From Halobacillus litoralis (GTDB lineage Bacteria; Bacillota; Bacilli; Bacillales; Halobacillaceae): DNA of 64,000 nt. Positions 8,813-17,466 of the stretch are shown here, piece by piece (the first letter of the stretch is position 1; each line of letters opens with the position of its first letter). The stretch spans positions 992,001 through 1,056,000 of the forward strand of contig NZ_JAIVKN010000001.1 in the NCBI RefSeq assembly GCF_020524025.1. The letters run 5' to 3'. A program made the position numbers and the translations under genes. Below the pieces are notes generated by a model. That model was given only the letters and a program-made list of their open reading frames with translations. It ran no database searches and had not been told where the DNA came from.

Positions 8813-9566
8813 AATCATCATCTTCCATAAACTCCCGGTGATTTTCCAATTTCTTTCGATATACAATTCTCGATAAGACAATGCTTACTTCATATAGAAT
8901 AATCAATGGAACCGCAACAACCAACTGAAGGATAAAATCAGGCGGGGAAATAATCGTTCCAATAATAATTAAGATAAAGTAAGCGTATTTCCTCACCTTA
9001 ACGAGAAAGACCGGGTTGACGATTCCAAGGCTTGTTAAAAACATAACCAATATTGGAATTTCAAATAATACAGCAAAGGGAATTGTTACCCTGAAAAGGA
9101 AACGAAAATAGCGCTCAACCGTATAGATTTCATTAAACATCCCATTATTTAATGATAGGAGAAAAGGAAGAATCAATTCTACAAATACAAGATACCCAAA
9201 TGTAAGGCCGCCCAGAAAAAGTAGAAATATGGCAGGTATATAAGAAAGCGAAACACGTCTTTCTTTAGGTGTAAGGGCTGGTTTAACAAACAACCATATC
9301 TGCAAAGAAAGGATAGGCAGTGTACCGACAATGGCAACAACACTTGCAATGGTAAAGATGATCCAAATAATTTCCCCTGGACTTGTCATGTTTAATTCAA
9401 AAGGCAGATCCTTAATAAAAAACGATTGGATTTGTTCAACATAAATAAAACCTACGATAAAGAAAGCGATAAAGAAGACCAGGGTCCATATAATCCGCTT
9501 TCTCAGCTCACTCAAATGGTCTGTTATATTCATTTCAATATCTTGCGTCACTTTTTCCTCTGTCAC
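8811..9566 (-). CDS. tatC: Sec-independent protein translocase TatC
   Basis: A 251-residue polytopic membrane protein with six hydrophobic segments, the receptor for twin-arginine signal peptides. The N-terminal MNITDHLSELRKRI motif (residues 12-25) and the periplasmic-loop sequence LTPKERR are typical TatC signatures. The start is GTG at 9566 with GGAGGTG upstream. It follows two tatA genes; a 20-bp palindrome lies in the tatA-tatC gap. QcrA in this window carries a Tat-type signal and is a plausible client. Confidence 0.96.
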   Translation of the reverse strand: MTEEKVTQDIEMNITDHLSELRKRIIWTLVFFIAFFIVGFIYVEQIQSFFIKDLPFELNMTSPGEIIWIIFTIASVVAIVGTLPILSLQIWLFVKPALTPKERRVSLSYIPAIFLLFLGGLTFGYLVFVELILPFLLSLNNGMFNEIYTVERYFRFLFRVTIPFAVLFEIPILVMFLTSLGIVNPVFLVKVRKYAYFILIIIGTIISPPDFILQLVVAVPLIILYEVSIVLSRIVYRKKLENHREFMEDDD

Positions 9567-9608
9567 TTTTCCACCTCCAGGCTGGTATTAGCCTGACAAT
9601 AAAGAAGA

Positions 9609-9628
9609 TGTAAGGGAGCTCCCTTACA
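9609..9628. repeat. 20-bp perfect palindrome between tatA and tatC
   Basis: TGTAAGGGAGCTCCCTTACA is a perfect palindrome in the 76-base gap. In tatA-tatC mRNA it would form a hairpin directly after the tatA stop, followed by a moderately T-rich stretch (TCTTCTTTATT). It could be a leaky terminator or a 3'-end stabiliser that keeps TatA above TatC. Confidence 0.75.
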
Positions 9629-9642
9629 CCTTTTTTATTCAT

Positions 9643-9831
9643 TTATTCTTTGTTTTTCTTTTCAGCCTTACTGGTTTCATCATCGGACATGATATCACCT
9701 GTCGCTTTTTTAAATTCTTTCAAGGAACTACCAAAGGCTTTTCCTATTTCAGGAAGCTTTGATGGCCCAAATACGACAAGTGCAATGATTAAAATCAGGA
9801 TAAGACCAGGAACACCAATGCTGGATAACAT
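9643..9831 (-). CDS. tatA: Twin-arginine translocase TatA (first copy, next to tatC)
   Basis: A 62-residue TatA/E protein. The N-terminal membrane helix ([18 protein letters not shown]) is followed by the [14 protein letters not shown] hinge and amphipathic helix, then a charged tail. GGAGTG lies seven bases upstream of the ATG. It is 76% or more alike over the first 40 residues to the tatA copy just upstream, so the two probably arose by tandem duplication. Confidence 0.95.
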   Translation of the reverse strand: MLSSIGVPGLILILIIALVVFGPSKLPEIGKAFGSSLKEFKKATGDIMSDDETSKAEKKNKE

Positions 9832-9877
9832 GGTTGATCACTCCATTTATTTATGTGAGTTTCTAAAAACACTTATG

Positions 9878-10054
9878 TTATTTGTCTGTTTTCTGATCCT
9901 GCTGATCATTTGTTAATTCTCGAGCTGAATTTTTAAATTCTTTCAGGGTTTCTCCCGCTGCTTTCCCAATTTCCGGTAACTTCTTAGGTCCGAAAATGAC
10001 GAGTGCAATGGTCAAAATTAAGATTAGTCCAGGTACTCCGATACTTGAGAGCAT
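9878..10054 (-). CDS. tatA: Twin-arginine translocase TatA (second copy, 58 residues)
   Basis: A short gene, ATG at 10054 and TAA at 9878-9880. The product begins [19 protein letters not shown], then [20 protein letters not shown] and a tail ending in DQKTDK, a complete TatA with one membrane helix, FGP hinge and amphipathic helix. GGCGGTG precedes the start. It heads the tatA-tatA-tatC set; 46 bases separate it from the second tatA. Two TatA copies beside a single TatC may serve different clients or simply raise TatA dose. Confidence 0.93.
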   Translation of the reverse strand: MLSSIGVPGLILILTIALVIFGPKKLPEIGKAAGETLKEFKNSARELTNDQQDQKTDK

Positions 10055-10123
10055 CTATTCACCGCCCTTTATTCATGCTATACGTTTATTCTACAGGAGT
10101 TTTGGAAGAAAAGATACCCGGTA

Positions 10124-10136
10124 GGAAAACGTTTCC
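10124..10136. promoter_or_regulatory. Possible cre-like (CcpA) palindrome upstream of the tat genes
   Basis: GGAAAACGTTTCC is a palindrome with the central CG and AA/TT spacing of a catabolite-responsive element, but it lacks the outer T and A of the consensus. It lies about 70 bases upstream of the first tatA start, near the likely promoter. Confidence 0.3.
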
Positions 10137-10176
10137 TTTCCCTTCCTATCATATCATTTCTACTCCCCTGCTGTCT

Positions 10177-10761
10177 CTACCTTCTTACTTTTTCCACCCA
10201 TTCTTTTGCTTCTTTATAGTCTAGCTGGGTGTTCATATTGAAGAAATGGGAGGTCCTGCCACCAGTGTTTGAAATACTTTCAACGGTTACCGTTTGAATT
10301 TGATCCAAAAAACCCTGAACTCTTCTACCACCGTTACTTAAATAACATTCCAATATTGGCAGGGTGCGTTTGTGGTATATCCCTGAAAGCGGGTGCAGAC
10401 GCCCTTCATGTATAGGGATGATGGCATCTGTCTGTTCTCCTCTGTAGGAAAGCAGGTGTTCATAAACTTCCTGATTAATAAAAGGTGTATCGCAGGCAGA
10501 AACGACAAACCAGGATTCATTACGTTTTTTCATAACGGCATGCAGCCCTCCGAGAGGCCCGGCATCTAAGAAGATATCAGGTATGACAGGGTATACTGGA
10601 TGCAGCTCTGACTGACTAATGACAAGATTGGGAGCGATAACAGATAAAACAGAGGTAACTCTTTCAATAGAAGTTTTCCCTTTGAGCGCCAGGGTAGATT
10701 TATCTTCTCCCATTCTCGTTGAACCTCCCCCATTTAAAACAACGCCGCATATATTATCCAT
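10177..10761 (-). CDS. mobA: Molybdenum cofactor guanylyltransferase MobA
   Basis: A 194-residue nucleotidyltransferase that attaches GMP to molybdopterin. The glycine-rich GTP-binding motif LNGGGSTRMGEDK is at residues 9-21, DAGPLGGLHAV near 66-76, and the metal-binding SACDTPF near 89-95. Its ATG overlaps the folA stop by one base (TAATG), so the two are translationally coupled. The tat genes follow on the same strand: molybdoenzymes are classical Tat cargo, so the neighbourhood makes sense, though no molybdoenzyme gene is in this window. Confidence 0.93.
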   Translation of the reverse strand: MDNICGVVLNGGGSTRMGEDKSTLALKGKTSIERVTSVLSVIAPNLVISQSELHPVYPVIPDIFLDAGPLGGLHAVMKKRNESWFVVSACDTPFINQEVYEHLLSYRGEQTDAIIPIHEGRLHPLSGIYHKRTLPILECYLSNGGRRVQGFLDQIQTVTVESISNTGGRTSHFFNMNTQLDYKEAKEWVEKVRR

Positions 10762-11261
10762 TAGGAAGAGCGCTTTCTATCATAGGTTCGGAAATAATAA
10801 TCATACGGGTTTTTTTCGTCTTTCATTCCTTTTGTTTCCGATGTGAGGGTCCACTCGTTTTCATTAAAGTCAGGAAAATACGTATCCCCTTCAAACTCAG
10901 CATCAATGTAAGTTAAGTACATACGATCTGCATAGGACAGCATCTTTGCAAAAAGAACACTACCTCCAATTACAAACCATTCCTTATCGGGATGATTTTT
11001 TTCTAGTTCCAAAATCTCATCGATGGAATGGATGACCGTACAACCTTCTCTATTATACTCCTGGTTGCTTGTAATTACGATGTGCTCTCGTTCAGGAAGA
11101 GGCTTGCCGAAAGACTCAAACGTCTTTCTTCCCATAATAATTGTCTTACCCCAAGTCATATCCTTAAAGAATTTAAAGTCATTAGGGATATGCCACGGCA
11201 GGTCATTATCTTTTCCGATCAGTCGATTACGATCCATTGCAAAAATAAATGAAATCATCAT
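10761..11261 (-). CDS. folA: Dihydrofolate reductase
   Basis: About 166 residues, reducing dihydrofolate with NADPH. Motifs: MISFIFAMDRNRLIGKDNDLPWHIP with the catalytic acid region, the cofactor-binding GRKTFESFGKPLP, and WFVIGGSVLF. A GTG at 11267 would add two residues, but the ribosome site AAAGGAAAGG is correctly spaced for ATG at 11261. It follows thyA by about 20 bases; ThyA makes the dihydrofolate that this enzyme recycles. Confidence 0.95.
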   Translation of the reverse strand: MMISFIFAMDRNRLIGKDNDLPWHIPNDFKFFKDMTWGKTIIMGRKTFESFGKPLPEREHIVITSNQEYNREGCTVIHSIDEILELEKNHPDKEWFVIGGSVLFAKMLSYADRMYLTYIDAEFEGDTYFPDFNENEWTLTSETKGMKDEKNPYDYYFRTYDRKRSS

Positions 11262-11282
11262 TTCCACACCTTTCCTTTACTA

Positions 11283-12242
11283 TTAAACAGCGACAGGAGC
11301 CTTAATACCAGGGTGAGGATTATAACCTTCTATTGTGATATCCTCAAGGTCAAAATCGAACACACTTGTCTTCTCATTATTTAAATGAAGCACAGGAAGT
11401 GTTCTTATTTCGCGGGATAACTGCTCTTCAATTTGATCGGTGTGATTTGTATAAATATGAGCATCCCCTAATGTATGAATAAACTCACCTGCTTCCAACC
11501 CGCATTCATGAGCAATTAAGTGGGTGAGAAGTGCATAACTCGCAATGTTAAAAGGTACACCTAGGAAAATGTCTCCGCTGCGCTGGTAAAGCTGACAGGA
11601 GAGTTTCCCATCTGCTACATAAAATTGAAATAAAGCATGGCATGGAGGAAGAGCCATATTTGAAGGAACATCCTCTGGATTCCATGCAGTCACAATGTGG
11701 CGCCGTGAGTCGGGGTTATGCTTAATATTTTCGATAACGGTTTTCAACTGATCGATGGTTTCACCGCGACTTGTCTGCCAATTTCTCCATTGCTTCCCAT
11801 AGACTGCCCCTAAATCACCAAACCTTTCAGCAAATGCATCATCGTTCAGTATACGCTTTTTGAAGATATTCATCTGTGTATCATACGTCTCCTTAAAACC
11901 TTGGTCCTGCTGGCTGCGACGTCCAAAGTCACTCATATCCGGTCCCTGGTAATCTTCGCTCTCCACCCAGGATTGAAAGGCCCATTCGTTCCATATATTA
12001 TTGTTGTTCTCTAACAAGTAACGAATGTTTGTATCGCCTTTAATGAACCATAACAGTTCACTTGCAATGAGTTTAAAAGGCACACGTTTTGTAGTCAATA
12101 ATGGAAAACCTTCCTGAAGATCAAAGCGCAGTTGGTGCCCAAAAATTGAATAGGTTCCGGTTCCGGTCCGATCTTCTTTCCTCGTTCCTTGATTCATAAT
12201 GTGCCGGCATAATTCCAGATAGGCTTCCTCATTCTTTATCAT
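11283..12242 (-). CDS. thyA: Thymidylate synthase (long form)
   Basis: A 319-residue ThyA converting dUMP to dTMP with methylene-tetrahydrofolate. The dUMP-phosphate Arg segment [11 protein letters not shown], catalytic [10 protein letters not shown], and [17 protein letters not shown] are present. It has the approximately 50-residue insertion (near residues 85-140) seen in the Lactobacillus casei-type enzyme, absent from 264-residue forms. The start is ATG at 12242, with GGAGG seven bases upstream; a longer open frame continues upstream inside the HD gene but has no support. The start overlaps the end of the HD gene by 14 bases. Confidence 0.95.
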   Translation of the reverse strand: MIKNEEAYLELCRHIMNQGTRKEDRTGTGTYSIFGHQLRFDLQEGFPLLTTKRVPFKLIASELLWFIKGDTNIRYLLENNNNIWNEWAFQSWVESEDYQGPDMSDFGRRSQQDQGFKETYDTQMNIFKKRILNDDAFAERFGDLGAVYGKQWRNWQTSRGETIDQLKTVIENIKHNPDSRRHIVTAWNPEDVPSNMALPPCHALFQFYVADGKLSCQLYQRSGDIFLGVPFNIASYALLTHLIAHECGLEAGEFIHTLGDAHIYTNHTDQIEEQLSREIRTLPVLHLNNEKTSVFDFDLEDITIEGYNPHPGIKAPVAV

Positions 12243-12861
12243 TAGGAACCCTCCTTTTTTCAGATGTTGTAAGCTGTTCTCGTCTAAATTCCTCCAAAAA
12301 TTGAAGCATGAATTCATGGCGCCGCACGGCTTCTGCTCTGCCGCTTCCTGTGTTCATAAGGGATGCTAATTTCAAAAGTTTTCCATGGAAATGTCCAATA
12401 GAATGATCTGTTCCTTCACCATCTTTATAGATAGCCTGGTTACGGGCACCTCCGAAAGCAAAGGTTCTCGCAATCCCAATGGCTCCAATGGCATCTAAGC
12501 GATCAGCATCCTGCAGGATTTCTCCCACCTTTGTATCTGGACGCTTCCCCTTGCTGAAGGAAACCGTTTCAATAGCATTTGTAATCGTTTTGATTTGCGA
12601 TGGAGATAAAGATAAGTCTTCCAATAGATGATCTCTTTCTTTTAGCGCTGTTTGTGGATTTTGATAAAGTTTTGGGTCCCCTACATCATGCAGCCATCCA
12701 CTTATCTCACACAAAAAAGGATCCACATTTTCTTTTAAAGCGAGTTCTCTGGACCAGAAAGCCACCCTTTTCATATGCTCCGCATCATGACCGGTGGAAT
12801 CATGCTTAAATTGGTCTATAACATAGGTTTTGACCTTCTTTAAATCGGTTGTTTGTTCCAT
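12229..12861 (-). CDS. HD-domain phosphohydrolase, YpgQ-like
   Basis: A 210-residue HD protein: H ([10 protein letters not shown]), HD (SGWLHDVGD) and a distal D ([14 protein letters not shown]) make the metal site. Length and the [15 protein letters not shown] segment match the YpgQ/YedJ group; B. subtilis YpgQ was reported as a nucleoside-triphosphate pyrophosphohydrolase. AGGAGG precedes the ATG by four bases. Its stop overlaps thyA, so both are probably expressed together, which would fit a role in nucleotide hygiene. The exact substrate is inferred only. Confidence 0.82.
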   Translation of the reverse strand: MEQTTDLKKVKTYVIDQFKHDSTGHDAEHMKRVAFWSRELALKENVDPFLCEISGWLHDVGDPKLYQNPQTALKERDHLLEDLSLSPSQIKTITNAIETVSFSKGKRPDTKVGEILQDADRLDAIGAIGIARTFAFGGARNQAIYKDGEGTDHSIGHFHGKLLKLASLMNTGSGRAEAVRRHEFMLQFLEEFRREQLTTSEKRRVPNDKE

Positions 12862-12869
12862 AATGCCTC

Positions 12870-13724
12870 CTAAAAATTGAACAAATCCATTTGTCTGGGA
12901 TTAAGGTCATTGTAAGTGATACCCAAAATCTCCTGCATTTGTTTAGCGTTGTCTGCTGCGTCCCCGCCGGAATTGTTATTAAACAGCAGCGTCACTTCAG
13001 GTGTCATCTTTTGCAGCTCGAGCACCTGTTCCGCCCATTCACTCAGTTCCTCTTCGTTATATTTGTACAAAAACCTAACTTCTCTCCAGTCTTTGCGACC
13101 GTTCTTATTCCAACCATGAATATTACGACCATGAAAACGTACGAGGGTTTTATCAGGATGAGTAGGAACTAATACTCTTGGCACCGACCCTTCCCCAGCC
13201 TGTGGTTCATCACAGATACTGTGGATCCACTGTTGATCTTTCATAAAAGCTAATGTCTGCTCTCGATAATCTTTTTCAAACCATGTCCGATTTCGAAACT
13301 CTAAGGCAATTGGGTACGCTTCAAGCCATTCCCGAATAAAGCGCAGCTTACGAATGTTTTCTTTTCTAACATCAAACCACGGAGGAAATTGAAAAAGCAA
13401 AGCATTGATTCTGCCACTTTCCCATACAGGCTGGATGGATTCTTCATAACGAAGCATTAAATCCCTTGCTTCCTGAACTGAACGGGATTCCCGATCATGA
13501 CCGGTCAGCTTGTTGAAAGCCTTAATAACAAAAGAAAAGGAAGAAGGTGTTTCCTTCAACCATTTCTCATATCTTGCTTGTGGCTGAATCGCATAAAAAG
13601 CGGTGTCCACTTCCACAACTGGAAAATGAGAGGCATATTCGGAAAGTTTATTTTCAGATTTTGTTTTTTCAGAATAGAGGGAAGGGTGATCTCCCCATCC
13701 GGTCAAGCCTATATGAATGGCCAC
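12870..13724 (-). CDS. DUF72 domain protein (YunF/YecE-like)
   Basis: A 284-residue TIM-barrel protein of the DUF72 family: N-terminal IGLTGWGDHPSLYS, VEVDTAFYAIQ, ALLFQFPPWF, ALEFRNRTWF, VRFHGRN and LLFNNNSGGDAADNA. These are the conserved blocks of YunF/YecE proteins, which lack a proven function. The start is GTG with GGAGG ten bases upstream. Only eight bases separate its stop from the HD gene, so it likely heads the yunF-ypgQ-thyA-folA-mobA run. Confidence 0.85.
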   Translation of the reverse strand: MAIHIGLTGWGDHPSLYSEKTKSENKLSEYASHFPVVEVDTAFYAIQPQARYEKWLKETPSSFSFVIKAFNKLTGHDRESRSVQEARDLMLRYEESIQPVWESGRINALLFQFPPWFDVRKENIRKLRFIREWLEAYPIALEFRNRTWFEKDYREQTLAFMKDQQWIHSICDEPQAGEGSVPRVLVPTHPDKTLVRFHGRNIHGWNKNGRKDWREVRFLYKYNEEELSEWAEQVLELQKMTPEVTLLFNNNSGGDAADNAKQMQEILGITYNDLNPRQMDLFNF

Positions 13725-13796
13725 GATTTAGACGCCTCCTTCTCTGTATGTATCACAGATATTGTAGCAAAATCGATCATTCATCTCCAAAATAAA

Positions 13797-15467
13797 CTAA
13801 AACAACCCTTTAACAGCACCCGAATCGTCCACATCCATATTTAAGGCAGCGGGTTTCTTAGGTAATCCCGGCATTGTCATGACATCTCCTGTAAGTGCCA
13901 CAAGAAAACCGGCTCCAACTGAAGGCTGAAACTCACGGACTGTGACTGTAAAACCGTGCGGTCTGCCCAGCTGTGAAGGATCATCTGAGAGAGAATATTG
14001 CGTTTTAGCCATACAAATAGGTAGATTCCCATACCCAAGATCTTTAAACTGTGTCATTTGTTTCTTAGCTTTAGAAGAGTACTCTACACTTTCAGCTCCA
14101 TATACTTTAGTTGCAATCTTATAAACCTTCTCTTCAATAGAATCTTCCAGGTCATAAATATGGGTAAGAGCACCCGCTTTCCTTTCACAAGCCTCCACGA
14201 CTTTTTCTGCCAGATCAATTCCACCTTTTCCACCTTCAGAAAATACATCAACAAGCGAAACCTGAGCCCCTTTTTGTTGAACCCAATGGGTTAACAAATT
14301 GATCTCATCCTTTGAATCTGTCGGGAACTTATTAATGGCTACAACAAAAGGCAGTTGGAATTGTTCAATCGTATCCATGTGTTTTTCCAGGTTTGCCAGA
14401 CCATTTCTTAAAGCATCTAAATTCTCTTCTGTAAGTTCATTTTTATTCATGCCACCATGCATTTTTAACGCTCGTATCGTAGCCACAATCACCACGGCAT
14501 CCGGCTCAAACTCCCCGGCTCGCGTCTTAATATCCAAAAATTTTTCTGCTCCTAAATCCGCGCCAAACCCTGCTTCAGTTACGACATAATCCCCCAGTTT
14601 CGCGGCAAGGTTTGTAGCCATAACACTGTTACATCCATGAGCAATATTGGCAAAAGGTCCCCCATGGATAATAGCCGGCGTATGCTCCAGCGTTTGAACA
14701 AGGTTTGGCTTAATTGCATCTTTCAGTAACAAGGTTAACGCTCCTTCAAAACCGAGCTGACCAACATTAACAGGCTGTTTGTCGTATGTATACCCTACAA
14801 CAATCCTGGCCAGGCGGCGTTTCATATCTTTAAGGTCTTTAGACAAACACAGAATAGCCATGATTTCAGAGGCTACTGAAATATTAAAACCATCTTCCCG
14901 CGGCACCCCTTTCACAGGCCCCCCTAATCCGACAATCACTTCACGTAAAGCGCGGTCATTGAGATCCAGTACTCGTTTCCATTCAACTCTCCGTGGATCA
15001 AGATTTAACTCATTTCCTTGATGAATATGGTTATCAATAAATGCAGATAGAGCATTGTTTGCTGTGGTAATAGCATGGATGTCGCCAGTAAAGTGAAGGT
15101 TGATTTCCTCCATAGGTACGACCTGGGAATATCCGCCCCCTGCAGCACCACCTTTAATCCCCATTGTCGGACCAAGGGACGGTTCTCTTAAAGCAATGAC
15201 TGCTTTTTTATTTAATTGGTTTAATGCCTGTCCAAGTCCTACAGTAACTGTTGATTTCCCTTCTCCAGCTGGAGTGGGGTTGATGGATGTTGTCAAAATC
15301 ACCTTACCAGAAGGCCGGTCGGACAGCTTCTCTAAAAGCTGATCCGAGAGCTTCGCTTTATAATGTCCATAGGGCTCCCAATCATCTTCTGTTAGCTGGA
15401 GTTGTTCTGCTATATGTTTAATGGGTTTCATTTCAGCCTCAAGGGCAATTTCAATATCTGATTTCAT
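13797..15467 (-). CDS. fhs: Formate--tetrahydrofolate ligase
   Basis: A 556-residue cytoplasmic enzyme that makes 10-formyl-tetrahydrofolate from formate, ATP and THF. The P-loop [10 protein letters not shown], the [19 protein letters not shown] block and [10 protein letters not shown] are characteristic. Start chosen at ATG 15467 ([10 protein letters not shown]), where AAAGGATG is correctly placed; an ATG 24 bases upstream lacks a ribosome site. Length matches the usual 555-560. It adds a one-carbon-folate gene to the nearby thyA-folA pair. Confidence 0.96.
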   Translation of the reverse strand: MKSDIEIALEAEMKPIKHIAEQLQLTEDDWEPYGHYKAKLSDQLLEKLSDRPSGKVILTTSINPTPAGEGKSTVTVGLGQALNQLNKKAVIALREPSLGPTMGIKGGAAGGGYSQVVPMEEINLHFTGDIHAITTANNALSAFIDNHIHQGNELNLDPRRVEWKRVLDLNDRALREVIVGLGGPVKGVPREDGFNISVASEIMAILCLSKDLKDMKRRLARIVVGYTYDKQPVNVGQLGFEGALTLLLKDAIKPNLVQTLEHTPAIIHGGPFANIAHGCNSVMATNLAAKLGDYVVTEAGFGADLGAEKFLDIKTRAGEFEPDAVVIVATIRALKMHGGMNKNELTEENLDALRNGLANLEKHMDTIEQFQLPFVVAINKFPTDSKDEINLLTHWVQQKGAQVSLVDVFSEGGKGGIDLAEKVVEACERKAGALTHIYDLEDSIEEKVYKIATKVYGAESVEYSSKAKKQMTQFKDLGYGNLPICMAKTQYSLSDDPSQLGRPHGFTVTVREFQPSVGAGFLVALTGDVMTMPGLPKKPAALNMDVDDSGAVKGLF

Positions 15468-15759
15468 GATGTATTCATCCTTTCTATCCATAACTGCCTC
15501 TATTGTACCCCACTATAGCCATGAGATATAGGGAAAGGAATGCTGTTCTTTATAACAGCTTTGTTAAACAGTGTTGTTCACTTTTCATAAGGATACAAAT
15601 AAATGAGAGGAAAGATGAAGACTCGTTTCCGGTAAACAATATTGGTACATGAAGTTCTGAACTTTTCGCTTTGTCAATGCAGCCTCCTCAGAATTTAAAT
15701 AGGCAATGGATATAATAGTGTCTTCTTTGCGCAGACCCATGAAAACTATAGTCAGAATG
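15468..15759. other. Gap between fhs and the csp promoter
   Basis: Divergent intergenic region of about 290 bases. A short hairpin (GCTGTT/AACAGC, near 15542-15559) lies toward fhs. A minus-strand frame of up to 71 codons (15585-15800) is open but has no ribosome site and no family resemblance. No gene is called. Confidence 0.4.
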
Positions 15760-15788
15760 TTGACGCAGTTTGTTGTATAAGATATATT
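15760..15788 (+). promoter_or_regulatory. Sigma-A promoter of the cold-shock gene
   Basis: TTGACG (15760-15765) and TATATT (15783-15788) are separated by exactly 17 bases. Transcription would begin near 15795, giving a leader of about 145 bases. Confidence 0.75.
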
Positions 15789-15830
15789 GGAGGTAAGCAA
15801 ATATCACGATCGGAAACATAAATGTAAGGT

Positions 15831-15888
15831 AGTTCCCATAGAAGTGCTTCGGAATTTATGTTCCGTTCTTCTATGGGAACTTTTTTTC
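15831..15888 (+). terminator. Terminator-like hairpin inside the csp leader (possible attenuator)
   Basis: Arms AGTTCCCATAGAAG (15831-15844) and CTTCTATGGGAACT (15868-15881) pair perfectly, enclose a small CGGAA/TTCCG stem and are followed by seven T. The T-run is only on the plus strand, so it points toward csp. No upstream plus-strand gene needs a terminator, so it probably acts on the csp transcript itself. Confidence 0.7.
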
Positions 15889-15943
15889 GGTCCAGTATTT
15901 GAAATTTCCACGTTTTACGTGCAAGTCTTAGGAGGAAATGAAC

Positions 15944-16144
15944 ATGCAAAATGGTACAGTAAAATGGTTCAACGCTGAAAAAGGTTACGGCTTCATTCAA
16001 GTAGAAGGTGGGAACGATGTATTCGTTCACTTCTCTGCAATCCAGGAAGAAGGTTTCAAGTCTCTTGAAGAAGGACAAGCTGTTACTTTTGAAATAGTAG
16101 AAGGCGACCGCGGCCCACAAGCTGCGAACGTCGTAAAAGAATAG
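15944..16144 (+). CDS. Cold-shock protein (CspA/CspD family)
   Basis: A 66-residue single cold-shock domain that binds single-stranded RNA/DNA. RNP1 is KGYGFI (residues 13-18) and RNP2 is VFVHF (26-30). Start chosen at ATG 15944 ([10 protein letters not shown]), eight bases after AGGAGG; an ATG at 15938 is too close to the ribosome site. In B. subtilis cspD sits beside ypdP, as this gene does here. Its leader contains a terminator hairpin and a CACGT/ACGTG repeat just before the ribosome site. Confidence 0.96.
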   Translation: MQNGTVKWFNAEKGYGFIQVEGGNDVFVHFSAIQEEGFKSLEEGQAVTFEIVEGDRGPQAANVVKE

Positions 16145-16149
16145 ATGGT

Positions 16150-16186
16150 AAAAAAGAGCAGCCTCTTAAGAGGCTGCTCTTTTTTC
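16150..16186 (+). terminator. Terminator after csp
   Basis: Stem AAAAAAGAGCAGCCTCTT/AAGAGGCTGCTCTTTTTT, nearly a perfect palindrome, followed by T on the plus strand. Confidence 0.93.
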
Positions 16187-16270
16187 ATAGGACGGATATA
16201 CAACTATAAAGCAGTTTCGACATATAAGACCTAAAACCAGGAACGCTTATCTGTGAGTATGTCTAATGAT

Positions 16271-16299
16271 TTGCATATACGCCTATTCCATTGTATAAT
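16271..16299 (+). promoter_or_regulatory. Sigma-A promoter upstream of the preQ1 riboswitch
   Basis: TTGCAT (16271-16276), 17-base spacer, TATAAT (16294-16299). Start of transcription is expected near 16306, a few bases before the aptamer. Confidence 0.8.
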
Positions 16300-16318
16300 T
16301 CATGGCTGTTCATTTTTT

Positions 16319-16360
16319 AACTGCGGTTCGAAAACTCCCGCAATATCAAAACTAAGGAGG
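16319..16360 (+). promoter_or_regulatory. PreQ1-I riboswitch (translational)
   Basis: The P1 stem TGCGG (16322-16326) pairs with CCGCA (16338-16342). The loop begins TTCGAAAACTC, and the A-rich tail ATATCAAAACTA runs directly into AAGGAGG (16354-16360), the ribosome site of the next gene. This is the layout of the compact class I preQ1 aptamer, whose tail pairs with the loop and hides the ribosome site when preQ1 is bound. The downstream gene belongs to the family known for preQ1/queuosine-precursor uptake, which supports the call independently. Confidence 0.85.
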
Positions 16361-16366
16361 ATCCTT

Positions 16367-17044
16367 ATGACCAACGAAGCCTTGTGGATAATCTATGCTT
16401 TCATTAATTTTGCATTATTGCTGGGCGTATATCGAATATTTGGTAAACCAGGTTTATTTGTATGGATTGGAATGTCTACCGTGCTTGCAAATATACAGGT
16501 CGTGAAGACCGTAGAGATTTTTGGACTGCAGGCCACATTAGGAAATATCATATATGGGACTGCATTTTTAGCGACAGACATTCTGAATGAAAAGTACGGA
16601 AAAAACGACGCAAGAAAAGCTGTCTGGATGGGCTTTTCGACTTTAATTATTTTGACAATCATTATGCAGTTCGCCTTATTGTTTACACCAGGTGAAAATG
16701 ATCTGGCACAGCCTGCAATGGAGACGTTATTTGGACTTGTCCCCCGTATTGCTATGGGAAGCTTGGCTGCCTATATCATCAGTCAGTACTTTGATGTGTT
16801 TCTTTATACAAAATTGAAAAGTAAATTTCCGAACGACCGGTACTTATGGCTGAGAAATAACGGAAGTACCATGGTAAGTCAATTGCTGGATACAGCTATC
16901 TTCTGTTTAATTGCATTTTATGGGGTCTATCCCACGGACATTTGGCTTGAAATTTTCCTCACTACCTATATCATTAAGTTTATCGTAGCTGCTTTAGATA
17001 CACCGTTTTTCTATATGGCGAAAAAAATGCGTCACTCTGAGTGA
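16367..17044 (+). CDS. ypdP: Queuosine precursor transporter (YhhQ/YpdP, VUT family)
   Basis: A 225-residue membrane protein with about six hydrophobic helices, of the DUF165/VUT family that imports queuosine precursors. Family blocks visible: GIVYG-like NIIYGTAFLATDILNEKYG (residues about 55-73) and the C-terminal TTYIIKFIVAALDTPFFY. The start is ATG 16367 (MTNEALW), six bases after AAGGAGG; an upstream in-frame start has no support. It is controlled by its own sigma-A promoter and a preQ1-I riboswitch, and is followed closely by an RNase H-like gene. Confidence 0.92.
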   Translation: MTNEALWIIYAFINFALLLGVYRIFGKPGLFVWIGMSTVLANIQVVKTVEIFGLQATLGNIIYGTAFLATDILNEKYGKNDARKAVWMGFSTLIILTIIMQFALLFTPGENDLAQPAMETLFGLVPRIAMGSLAAYIISQYFDVFLYTKLKSKFPNDRYLWLRNNGSTMVSQLLDTAIFCLIAFYGVYPTDIWLEIFLTTYIIKFIVAALDTPFFYMAKKMRHSE

Positions 17045-17058
17045 GGAGGTCCACTGGA

Positions 17059-17466
17059 ATGATTGAAGTTTATACCGATGCTGCATGCAGTGGAGACCCT
17101 GGTTTCAGTGCAGCAGGGATTGTGATAAAGAGGAAACAACACGATGAGGAATACGAGCAGTTTCTCGGGACATGGACCAATCATGAAGCCGAATTTCTAG
17201 CTATCATATATGCTTTAGAAATTTGTCAGGAACTCCATCCTGGTGAAATTATCTCGATCCGTTCCGACTCTAAAGCTGCTGTTGACACTTTAGATAGTAA
17301 GTATACGAAAAACGCAAAGTTTCTTCCTTTATTAGAACGTATACAAGATCTGGAAAAGGCTTTTTCCTATGTATTCTACAAATGGATTCCAGATAAACAA
17401 AACAAAAATGCAGACCGCATAGCACGAAAGTGCCTGCAGGCAGCACAAAACCCAGATCATCCATGA
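17059..17466 (+). CDS. RNase HI-like protein (YpdQ/YpeP type)
   Basis: A 135-residue reverse-transcriptase-like RNase H fold. The acidic catalytic set is present: YTDAACSGDPG (Asp7), HEAEFLAI (Glu), RSDSKAAV (Asp) and KNADRIAR (Asp). ATG 17059 follows GAGGAGG by nine bases and lies 14 bases after the transporter stop, so the two form an operon, as ypdP-ypdQ do in B. subtilis. Whether it is an active RNase HI or a paralogue with another role is not clear. Confidence 0.88.
   Translation: MIEVYTDAACSGDPGFSAAGIVIKRKQHDEEYEQFLGTWTNHEAEFLAIIYALEICQELHPGEIISIRSDSKAAVDTLDSKYTKNAKFLPLLERIQDLEKAFSYVFYKWIPDKQNKNADRIARKCLQAAQNPDHP

Noticed and set aside
9609-9628. A plus-strand terminator
   Set aside because: A T-run follows on the plus strand, but no plus-strand gene lies upstream; the palindrome is better read in the tat mRNA.
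15585-15800. 71-codon minus-strand frame upstream of csp
   Set aside because: No ribosome site, no family, and it overlaps the csp promoter.
15787-15978. 63-codon plus-strand leader peptide for csp
   Set aside because: The TTG lies at the -10 box, before the expected transcript start, and there is no ribosome site.
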